Of a DNA stretch of 12,627 nt, positions 6,701 to 11,932 are shown in pieces. The notes below the pieces were generated by a model, which worked only from the letters and a program-made list of their open reading frames with translations, had not been told where the DNA came from and did not search any database. Made by a program: the position numbers and the translations under genes. This DNA is from Brevundimonas sp. Its GTDB lineage: Bacteria; Pseudomonadota; Alphaproteobacteria; Caulobacterales; Caulobacteraceae. Within the stretch, counting starts at the first letter, position 1; every line of letters starts with the position of its first letter. Where the stretch lies: assembly GCA_012270135.1 (NCBI GenBank), contig JAAXIW010000222.1, forward strand, positions 1-12,627. The letters run 5' to 3'.

Positions 6701-7477
6701 GATATCCCGGAGCCGGCGGTCGTGGGGCGGTTGGTCGGCGGGCTCGCAAACGGCCCGCTTCATCGCTGGGACACGGTCAACACGCTGGAGGTGCGAATCG
6801 AGGGGCGGGCGCCGGAAAGCCTGCCGATGTCCGCTGTGTTGGCAGGCGGCAACGCCGTTGCGGTCGAAACGGTCATGGGCTGGGAAGTCATTCAGTTTCG
6901 GACGGCGGAGTTCGTCGGTGCGGAAGTCTGGAAGCTGAGCGGCCTGCTGCGCGGGCAGCAGGGCACGGAGATGGCGATGAAGGCCGGGGCCGAGGCGGGC
7001 GCCATAGCCGTGTTCCTGGACGCCGGGCTCGTGCGCGTATCCTCCCCACCGGCTGAACGCGGGTTGCCGCTGATCTGGCGCGCGGCTCCGGCGGGAGCCC
7101 CGCCCGGCGGCGCTGGGACCAGCGAGATCGAGTTCACGCCAACAGGTCTTTATGAGCGGCCTTGGAGCCCGGTGCATTTGCGCTCCGCCGCCAACGCCGG
7201 GGGTGGCTTCGACCTGACCTGGCTGCCTCGATCGCGGACGGGCGCCGACCGGTGGGACGGCGAGATCCGCCTTGCGGATTCGCCCAGATATCGCATCACG
7301 ATATCCAAGGCGGGCAACGTCATCCGATCGTTTGAAACCTATACCGAGGTCGCGATCTATCCTGGAGCCGAAGCAGCTATCGACTTCCCGGACGGCTTTG
7401 GCGACGGCGAATGGGAGGTCGCGCACTGGGGCGACGGTTATGGCTGGGGTCCGGAGGCTCGCGCCGGGCTGGCCTGA
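3758..7477 (+). CDS. GTA tail-tip 'megatron' host-specificity protein with TIM-barrel glycosidase-like domain (RcGTA g15-like)
   Basis: A 1239-residue tail-tip protein; as I recall RcGTA g15 is about 1300. It begins with the Gly-rich hydrophobic lead MAQVVLGGVGQALGGGIG, typical of this family and perhaps membrane-inserting at DNA delivery. A base-plate region follows (PMAFILGRARVSGQVIWAAR). From about residue 255 to 700 comes the GTA TIM-barrel domain, with VGIDWYPPVADW and two glutamates in glycosidase-like positions: Glu420 (LIGSEMRGLTW) and Glu601 (LTEFGCP). After it comes a phage-tail_3-like region (about 720-900, GYVIDRPMRVRDALEPLLG), then a beta-rich C-terminal part presumed to contact the recipient surface. 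ATG 3758 is chosen over upstream in-frame starts because GGAGG (3744-3748) precedes it, it overlaps the g14 stop, and it gives the family N-terminus. It is the last gene of the cluster; no terminator is evident after it. Confidence 0.92.
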   Translation: MAQVVLGGVGQALGGGIGRVIGSTLGATIAGSFLAGLEAPRQRGPRLGSLALQGAAEGSPMAFILGRARVSGQVIWAARFREGRKTSSAGKGGPRVVEYDYSLSFAVALCEGPIDGVGRIWADGQPMDPGGVTMRVHRGTEAQTPDPLIEAVEGEAPAYRGTAYVVFEDLPLGPYGNRPPQLAFEVFRRPLGVEPTLEDRLEGVCLIPGAGEFVLATEAIMRRQGLTRTTPENVHAGDVRTDLAVSLDQLQIQLPNLKRVSLVVGWFGDDLRAGCCTIRPGVERRDKPTEPASWSVAGLTRADAYLISQNSGAPAYGGTPSDESVRQAIAELKARGLEVTLYPFVFMDVAPGNGLPDPYGGVEQAAYPWRGRLTGDVSTADLDVAAVFGDAAGWGLRRLALHYAALAAECGADGLLIGSEMRGLTWTRNTVGQFPAVEAFRALTAECRSIVGTGVKLSYAADWSEYSGWRAGEDLAFHLDPLWADPNIDYVGIDWYPPVADWRGGGGGLDGEFFDGPDDPDSLAAQVAGGEGFDWFYASPEDRAAQVRTAIVDPAHGEDWVFRVKDLAGWWTHHHHDRPGGARNTTPTPWAPGMKPVRLTEFGCPAVDRGANAPNLFADAKSSEGSLPPFSTGARDDRMQRRTLETVLTHFAEPANNPVSPVYGGPMLEAADAWCWDARPWPAFPARSDIWADAGAWRTGHWLNGRLGGGTRNLLAEMLMRAGLAEADFDIGSCPGEVDGYVIDRPMRVRDALEPLLGALGMVAAERDGRVALVGSEPAALALTAEALSLPAEGDSVRNDRTLEALPGAARVRFIDGDTGYQTGSVVIRTAGEGGGLDMDLPAVCSRSLAQAAAARILETGREDRLTVSLGPVESLALEPGDTVRVVGDERDWRVMRTDMAESPSAVLEPVSQVRIGEHQGIPSARDGVIAAGAPFFRMIALPPRVDEGGDARPIAVVSAEPWRPMRIFAGADPGSLTSRGDIPEPAVVGRLVGGLANGPLHRWDTVNTLEVRIEGRAPESLPMSAVLAGGNAVAVETVMGWEVIQFRTAEFVGAEVWKLSGLLRGQQGTEMAMKAGAEAGAIAVFLDAGLVRVSSPPAERGLPLIWRAAPAGAPPGGAGTSEIEFTPTGLYERPWSPVHLRSAANAGGGFDLTWLPRSRTGADRWDGEIRLADSPRYRITISKAGNVIRSFETYTEVAIYPGAEAAIDFPDGFGDGEWEVAHWGDGYGWGPEARAGLA

Positions 7478-7511
7478 CCGGGTTGCGGGCAAACATTCGG
7501 GCCTTGCGCCT

Positions 7512-7539
7512 TTGCGTGGTGGTTCGAATGCCCTAACTG
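7512..7539 (+). promoter_or_regulatory. Weak candidate promoter for the J-domain/serC pair
   Basis: TTGCGT (7512-7517) and TAACTG (7534-7539) are separated by 16 nt, loosely resembling an alphaproteobacterial housekeeping promoter (TTGACG and a GCTANANC-like -10). It lies about 40 nt upstream of the GTG start at 7577. The -10 match is poor, so this is only a suggestion of where transcription of the housekeeping genes could begin independently of the GTA. Confidence 0.22.
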
Positions 7540-7560
7540 ACGGATCAGACTTGATGCGGC

Positions 7561-7565
7561 AGGAG
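7561..7565 (+). promoter_or_regulatory. Shine-Dalgarno supporting the GTG start of the J-domain gene
   Basis: AGGAG is placed 11 nt before the GTG at 7577. The spacing is slightly long, but no ATG is available between it and the conserved DPYKELGV sequence, so it supports the GTG start. Confidence 0.55.
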
Positions 7566-7576
7566 CGAACTCGAAC

Positions 7577-8497
7577 GTGGCGGGCGATCCCTACAAGGAA
7601 CTGGGTGTTTCGAGGGGCGCGAGCGCGGACGAGATCAAGAAGGCGTTCCGCAAGCTCGCCAAGGAACTGCACCCTGACAAGAACCCCGGCAACCGCGAGG
7701 CCGACGAGCGTTTCAAGCGGGTGACGGCGGCGTTCGATCTGCTCGGCGACGCCGGGAAGCGGGCGAAATTCGATCGGGGCGAGATCGACGCCGACGGGCG
7801 CGAGCAGTTCCGCGGCTTCGGCGGCGGCGCGCGGGGCGGCCCAGGCGGGAATCCGTTTGGTCAGGGCGGCGCCCAGCGCGGCGGATTTGAGAACATCGAC
7901 CTCGACGAACTGTTCGGCGGCATGTTCGGCGGCGGCGCCCGCTCCGGAGGACAACGCGGCGGATTCGCCGCGCGTGGAGCGGACGTCAAGGCGACGCTGG
8001 AAATCAGCCTCGAGGACTCGATTTCCGGAGCGACGCGGCGGATCCAGTTTTCGGACGGACGCACCCTCGATGTCACGATCCCGAAAGGGGCAGCCGACGG
8101 GCAGGTTATCCGTCTGCGCGGGCAGGGCGCTCCCGGCGCGGCTGGCCGGAGCGAGGCCGGCGACGCCTTGATCACGCTGAAACTCGCTCCCCATCCGGTC
8201 TTCCACCGCGACGGGGCCGATCTGACCATGGACCTGCCGGTCTCGCTGCCCGACGCCGTCCTGGGCGGCAAGGTGCCCGTGAGGACACCGGAGGGGACCG
8301 TCAGCATGACCATTCCACCGGGTTCGAACTCGGGCAAGGTGCTGCGCCTGAAAGGACGCGGCGCCTTCGTTGGCGGCAAGCGCGGCGATCTGCTCGCCAA
8401 GCTGATGATCCTGTTGCCGGACAGTGCGGATGAAGGCCTGACCAGGGTGGCTCAGGAGATGCGCGACAAGGGCGCCTACCGCCCGTGGCGCGACTGA
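7577..8497 (+). CDS. J-domain co-chaperone without zinc finger (CbpA/DnaJ class II-like)
   Basis: A 306-residue DnaJ-family co-chaperone that would stimulate ATP hydrolysis by DnaK and hand over unfolded clients in the cytoplasm. The J domain covers residues about 5-68, with the essential HPD at 32-34 (ELHPDKNPG) and the QAF-like helix IV region. Residues about 75-130 are a Gly/Phe-rich linker with repeated GGF/GGM elements and an acidic DLDELFGG patch. Two C-terminal beta domains follow (about 135-215 and 215-300), including LDVTIPKGAADGQVIRLRGQG and the second-domain match IPPGSNSGKVLRLKGRG. No CxxCxGxG repeats exist, so it is a CbpA-type rather than the canonical DnaJ. It starts with GTG and its stop overlaps the serC start by 1 nt, so the two are probably co-translated. 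Confidence 0.9.
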   Translation: MAGDPYKELGVSRGASADEIKKAFRKLAKELHPDKNPGNREADERFKRVTAAFDLLGDAGKRAKFDRGEIDADGREQFRGFGGGARGGPGGNPFGQGGAQRGGFENIDLDELFGGMFGGGARSGGQRGGFAARGADVKATLEISLEDSISGATRRIQFSDGRTLDVTIPKGAADGQVIRLRGQGAPGAAGRSEAGDALITLKLAPHPVFHRDGADLTMDLPVSLPDAVLGGKVPVRTPEGTVSMTIPPGSNSGKVLRLKGRGAFVGGKRGDLLAKLMILLPDSADEGLTRVAQEMRDKGAYRPWRD

Positions 8498-9648
8498 TGC
8501 CCGGAAAGCCGAACGCAAAGCCGGAGCGCCCCTGGTTCTCTTCCGGGCCGACGGCCAAACGGCCCGGTTGGTCCAGCCAGGCCATCCCCCATGAGTTGTT
8601 GGGGCGCGGCATAAGGGCGCCGGAAGTGGTCGAGCGCTTCGCCCAAGGTCTGCGACTGACCCGTGACCTGCTCCAGGTCCCGGCGGACTGGCGGCTGGTC
8701 TATGTGCCCGGATCGGACACCGGGGCGGTCGAGGCGGCGTTGTGGTCGATGCTGGGCGAACGGCCCGTCCAGGTGCTGGCGTTCGAGAATTTCGGCCAGG
8801 TCTGGGCGACCGACATCCGCGATCACCTGGGACTGGACCCGGACATTCTGACCGCGCCATGGGGCGAGTTCCCGGACGTGTCGAGGGTCGACCCCGTAAA
8901 GGACCTCGTCTTGCCGTGGAACGGAACCACCTCCGGCGTTCGAGCGCCGGGCGCGGACTGGATCGCCTCCAATCGCGAAGGGCTGGTGATCTGCGACGCC
9001 ACCTCGGCGGCCTTCGCCATGCCCCTGCCGTGGGATAGGCTGGATGTGGTGACCTTCAGCTTTCAGAAGGCGCTCGGCGGGGAAGCGGGGCTGGGTGTCG
9101 CGGCGCTGTCGCCGAAGGCGGTAGAGCGGCTGGACCGGTACACGCCGCCTCGCCCGGTCCCCAAGGTCTTGCGGCTTCGAAGCGCCGGCGGGTTCGACGC
9201 GGCCCTCGCTTCGGGCTCGATGATCAACACCTTCTCGGTCTGGACGATCGAAGACTGGATCGACGCCGTTGAGTGGGGATTGGCGCACGGCGGCCTGCCC
9301 GCCCTGATCGCCCGGACCGAAGCGAATGCGGCTGCGCTCGATGCGTGGATCAGGCGAACGGACTGGATCGATTATCTGGCCGTCAATCCGACGACCCGGT
9401 CGACGACCTCCGTCTGCCTGAAGTTCGTCGATCCGCGCGTGCTGGCCATGGCCGAGCCGGAGCGGCAGGCTCTCGTCGGGCGGATAAAGGCCCTGGTCGA
9501 AGCCGAGCGCGCGGCGTTCGATGTGGAAAGCCACCGCAACGCCCCGGCAGGCCTTCGGATCTGGTGCGGCTGCACGGTCGAGACCGCCGATGTCGAGGCG
9601 CTGACACCGTGGTTGGACTGGGCCTTTGATACGGCGATGGCGGATTAA
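8497..9648 (+). CDS. serC: Phosphoserine aminotransferase, alphaproteobacterial/Methanosarcina type
   Basis: A 383-residue PLP enzyme that converts 3-phosphohydroxypyruvate and glutamate into phosphoserine and 2-oxoglutarate in cytosolic serine synthesis, and usually also serves pyridoxal phosphate synthesis. The N-terminus PERPWFSSGPTAKRPGW is the signature of the SerC type found in alphaproteobacteria and Methanosarcina; relatives I recall often have Cys where this has Thr. The PLP-binding lysine is Lys191 in TFSFQKALGGEAG, preceded by the CDATSAAFAMP stretch that holds the cofactor-contacting Asp. ATG 8497 is preferred to the GTG at 8485 because it makes a TGATG overlap with the preceding stop and gives the family's usual start. 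The usual partner serA does not follow; purA does. Confidence 0.93.
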   Translation: MPGKPNAKPERPWFSSGPTAKRPGWSSQAIPHELLGRGIRAPEVVERFAQGLRLTRDLLQVPADWRLVYVPGSDTGAVEAALWSMLGERPVQVLAFENFGQVWATDIRDHLGLDPDILTAPWGEFPDVSRVDPVKDLVLPWNGTTSGVRAPGADWIASNREGLVICDATSAAFAMPLPWDRLDVVTFSFQKALGGEAGLGVAALSPKAVERLDRYTPPRPVPKVLRLRSAGGFDAALASGSMINTFSVWTIEDWIDAVEWGLAHGGLPALIARTEANAAALDAWIRRTDWIDYLAVNPTTRSTTSVCLKFVDPRVLAMAEPERQALVGRIKALVEAERAAFDVESHRNAPAGLRIWCGCTVETADVEALTPWLDWAFDTAMAD

Positions 9649-9658
9649 TCCGCGCTCC

Positions 9659-9688
9659 GGGACGACACCGCACGATTCCCCGGCTATA
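9659..9688 (+). promoter_or_regulatory. Candidate promoter for purA
   Basis: In the 86-nt serC-purA gap, GGGACG (9659-9664) and GCTATA (9683-9688, followed by GG) are separated by 18 nt. The -10 resembles the alphaproteobacterial GCTANANC pattern; the -35 shares GACG with TTGACG. Transcription would start near 9695, giving a short leader of about 40 nt. It is a pattern match only. Confidence 0.35.
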
Positions 9689-9723
9689 GGCTGCGCCCGC
9701 ATTCCCGAAGTCCCGGAAGTAGC

Positions 9724-9727
9724 GGAG
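9724..9727 (+). promoter_or_regulatory. Shine-Dalgarno fixing the TTG start of purA
   Basis: GGAG lies 7 nt before the TTG at 9735. The next amino acids (ANVAVVGAQWGDEGKGK) are the normal PurA N-terminus and there is no ATG nearby, so TTG is the start. Confidence 0.7.
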
Positions 9728-9734
9728 AAGCGTC

Positions 9735-11030
9735 TTGGCGAACGTCGCGGTGGTCGGCGCCCAGTGGGGCGACGAAGGCAAGGGCAAGATTGTCGACTGG
9801 TTGTCGAACCGGGCGGATGTGGTCGTCCGTTTCCAGGGCGGCCACAACGCCGGCCACACCCTCGTCGTCGATGGCAAGGTTTACAAGCTGGCATTGCTGC
9901 CGAGCGGCGTCGTGCAGGGCAAGCCGTCGGTCATTGGCAACGGGGTCGTCGTCGACCCCTGGCACCTGGTCGGCGAGATCGAGAAGATCGAGTCGCAGGG
10001 CATCGCCATAAGCCCTGAGGTGCTGATCGTCGCCGACAACGCCTGCCTGATCCTGCCCATCCATCCCGCCCTGGACGTGGCCCGCGAGGCGGCGGCGAGC
10101 GCGCCGGGCGCCCGCATCGGCACCACCGGCCGCGGCATCGGACCCGCCTATGAAGACAAGGTCGGCCGCCGCGCGATCCGGGTCTGCGACCTCGCCAGCG
10201 TCGACGACCTCAAGGTCAAGATCGACCGTCTGCGGGCCCATCATGACCCCTTGCGGGCGGGCCTCGGTCTTGAACCGATCGATCCGGAGGCGTTGCTCCG
10301 GCAACTCCTGGAGATCGCGCCGAAAATCCTCCCCTATGTGCAGCCGGCGTGGCGGGTGCTCGACAAGGCGCGGCGTCATGGCAAGCGCGTGCTGTTCGAA
10401 GGCGCTCAGGGCGCCTTCCTCGACGTCGATCATGGCACCTACCCTTATGTGACCAGCTCGAACACGATCGCGGGTCAGGCCGCGGCGGGCTCCGGGATCG
10501 GGCCGAAGGGGGTCGGCTATGTGCTCGGCATCGTGAAAGCCTATACGACGCGGGTCGGGGAAGGTCCTTTCGCATGCGAGCTAGATGACGAGGTGGGCCG
10601 GCACCTGGCGACCGTGGGCCGCGAGGTCGGCGTCAATACGGGCAGGGCGCGCCGATGCGGCTGGTGCGACGCCGTGCTGGTCCGCCAGTCGGTCGCCATA
10701 AACGGCATCGACGGCATCGCGTTGACCAAGCTGGACGTCCTTGACGGCTTGAAGACTCTGAAGATCTGCACCGGCTATCGCATCGGCGGCGAGGTGCTGG
10801 ACTATCTGCCGTCCAGCCTGAAGGCCCAGGCCGACGCCCAACCGGTTTTCGAAGAACTGGAAGGCTGGGCAGAAAGCACCGCCTCGGCGCGCAGTTTCCG
10901 CGACCTGAACGCCAACGCCATCAAATATGTGCGCCGCATTGAAGAACTGATCGGCGCCCCGGTCGCCCTGCTTTCGACCAGCCCGGAGCGGGATGACACC
11001 ATCCTGATGCACGATCCTTTCCAGGATTAG
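9735..11030 (+). CDS. purA: Adenylosuccinate synthetase
   Basis: A 431-residue enzyme that joins IMP and aspartate using GTP, the first committed step from IMP to AMP in the cytoplasm; length is normal. Seen in order: the GTP-binding GDEGKGK with catalytic Asp13, GGHNAGHT with catalytic His41, and GTTGRGIGPAYEDK, an IMP-site loop. These are followed by TSSNTIAGQAAAGSGIGPK, the switch region YTTRVGEGPF, the aspartate-binding NTGRARRCGWCDAV and the GTP base motif region around ALTKLDVLDGL. Asp13 and His41 match the numbering of the E. coli enzyme, which supports the TTG start. It is separated from serC by 86 nt with a possible promoter, and followed by a strong inverted repeat 34 nt after the stop. 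Confidence 0.96.
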   Translation: MANVAVVGAQWGDEGKGKIVDWLSNRADVVVRFQGGHNAGHTLVVDGKVYKLALLPSGVVQGKPSVIGNGVVVDPWHLVGEIEKIESQGIAISPEVLIVADNACLILPIHPALDVAREAAASAPGARIGTTGRGIGPAYEDKVGRRAIRVCDLASVDDLKVKIDRLRAHHDPLRAGLGLEPIDPEALLRQLLEIAPKILPYVQPAWRVLDKARRHGKRVLFEGAQGAFLDVDHGTYPYVTSSNTIAGQAAAGSGIGPKGVGYVLGIVKAYTTRVGEGPFACELDDEVGRHLATVGREVGVNTGRARRCGWCDAVLVRQSVAINGIDGIALTKLDVLDGLKTLKICTGYRIGGEVLDYLPSSLKAQADAQPVFEELEGWAESTASARSFRDLNANAIKYVRRIEELIGAPVALLSTSPERDDTILMHDPFQD

Positions 11031-11064
11031 CGGCGGGATGGAAAAATATTCAGCGTTCAAGGGG

Positions 11065-11086
11065 CCTTAACCGGCTCCGGTTAAGG
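11065..11086. promoter_or_regulatory. Perfect inverted repeat of TTAACC half-sites upstream of the receiver gene
   Basis: CCTTAACCGG and CCGGTTAAGG are separated by CT, giving a 10-bp perfect inverted repeat, or a 9-bp hairpin with a GCTC loop. It is not followed by a T-run on either strand, so it is not a standard intrinsic terminator, though it could still end purA transcripts. Each arm contains TTAACC, the half-site of the alphaproteobacterial cell-cycle regulator CtrA, but in inverted orientation and with 10 nt between the TTAA cores rather than the direct repeat with 7 nt usually described. It may be an operator for the gene starting at 11115. Confidence 0.5.
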
Positions 11087-11101
11087 ATGATCGCCCTGTC
11101 T

Positions 11102-11106
11102 GGAGG
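11102..11106 (+). promoter_or_regulatory. Shine-Dalgarno of the receiver-domain gene
   Basis: GGAGG lies 8 nt upstream of TTG 11115, supporting this non-ATG start. The N-terminus FAVDPRVLAKLAPVLRRVLIVD then runs straight into the first receiver strand. Confidence 0.6.
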
Positions 11107-11114
11107 CCGCGTCC

Positions 11115-11927
11115 TTGTTTGCTGTCGACCCTCGCGTGCTGGCGAAGCTGGCTCCCGTGCTGAGACGAGTTCTGATCGTCGATCCGAACCCCCATGCCGC
11201 GCGTCTCCTGACGGAGATCGTGAAGGGCATGGGCGCGGGCGAGATCGTGGTCGAACCCAGCGAACCTCGAGCCATGAAAGCCGCGGTGGATATTGAACCT
11301 TGCATCGTCTTCACCGAACGGAACGGCGACAATCTCGACGGCGAGTCGCTGGCCCGGGCGTTGCGGCGTTCAAGCCTCGCCTGCCGTCGTGCGCCGATCA
11401 TCATGGTCACGGCCGACGCGACGGCGAGCACGATCATCGGCGCCCGGGATAGCGGGGTGCATGAATTCCTCCGCAAGCCGTTCACCAGCGCCGACCTGTT
11501 CAAACGCGTTGAAAACGTCGCCCTGAAGCCGCGCGACTGGGTCGAGGCGGTCGGCTATGTCGGGCCGGACCGGCGCCGCTTCAACTCAGGCGAATACTCT
11601 GGCGACCGCAAACGCAAGGCCGACAAACCCGCCAACGGCGCGGCGGCAATGGCGGCGGCCAAGGATCAGGCGATGCGGATTCTCGCCTCGGCACTGGATC
11701 AGTTCCACAATGATCCGATGCAGGCAGTGCGGGCCATCCGCGAGCAGGCGGCGACCCTGAAATCGCTTGCCATGAAGGTATCGGATTCCCGCCTCGCGGT
11801 GGCGGTCGGCGCGCTCGAAGTGACGCTTGCGTCCGGGCCGCCGACAAAGGAGACGCTCGCCGCGCCGATCGGGGCGCTCCTGGCCATGGCCCAGCCGGCC
11901 GAACCGCGGATGCAGAAGGCCGGCTAA
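11115..11927 (+). CDS. Atypical receiver-domain protein with Hpt-like C-terminal helices, both lacking the phosphosite
   Basis: A 270-residue cytoplasmic signalling protein. Residues about 17-135 form a CheY-like receiver: RRVLIVDPNP with one acidic-pocket residue (Asp23), the strand CIVFTERNGDNLDGESLAR, Thr99 in IIMVTAD, and Lys121 in FLRKPF. At the phosphoacceptor position the usual Asp is Glu68. Next comes the motif YVGPDRRR (148-155), seen in many alphaproteobacterial regulators, and a charged linker. Residues about 177-265 are helical, and EQAATLKSLAMKVSDSRL resembles the HxLKG helix of Hpt domains, but Ala213 sits where the His would be. It may therefore work by binding rather than by phosphotransfer (inference). 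No DNA-binding or enzyme domain is evident. The start is TTG, upstream is a TTAACC palindrome, and it converges on rpoH with a 5-nt gap. Confidence 0.75.
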   Translation: MFAVDPRVLAKLAPVLRRVLIVDPNPHAARLLTEIVKGMGAGEIVVEPSEPRAMKAAVDIEPCIVFTERNGDNLDGESLARALRRSSLACRRAPIIMVTADATASTIIGARDSGVHEFLRKPFTSADLFKRVENVALKPRDWVEAVGYVGPDRRRFNSGEYSGDRKRKADKPANGAAAMAAAKDQAMRILASALDQFHNDPMQAVRAIREQAATLKSLAMKVSDSRLAVAVGALEVTLASGPPTKETLAAPIGALLAMAQPAEPRMQKAG

Positions 11928-11932
11928 GCCCC

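Larger units (their letters stand above)
7478..7576. other. Boundary between GTA cluster and housekeeping genes
   Basis: This 99-nt gap separates the tail-tip gene from the J-domain gene. It contains no obvious intrinsic terminator; a 5-bp GCAAA/TTTGC pairing (7489-7493 with 7511-7515) across a 17-nt loop is too weak to count. It also has no convincing tRNA or direct repeat marking an attachment site. A faint promoter-like arrangement is listed separately. Confidence 0.5.

Noticed and set aside
7515..7540. GGTTCGAAT in the gap after the tail-tip gene, resembling a tRNA T-loop or a phage attachment site
   Set aside because: The flanking bases do not form the 5-bp T-stem and no acceptor or anticodon arms are present; no second copy was noticed to make an att pair.
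6362..8860. A very long (832-codon) open frame on the minus strand across the end of the tail-tip gene, the J-domain gene and serC
   Set aside because: It is opposite three clearly recognised genes, its translation is Arg/Pro/Ala-rich without known motifs, and long antisense frames are expected at this GC content.
11067..11084. Canonical CtrA binding box
   Set aside because: The TTAA cores are 10 nt apart and inverted, unlike the usual direct TTAA-N7-TTAA; only the half-sites match.
11065..11086. Rho-independent terminator of purA
   Set aside because: The stem is strong but no T-run follows on either strand, so it is reported as an inverted repeat of uncertain role.
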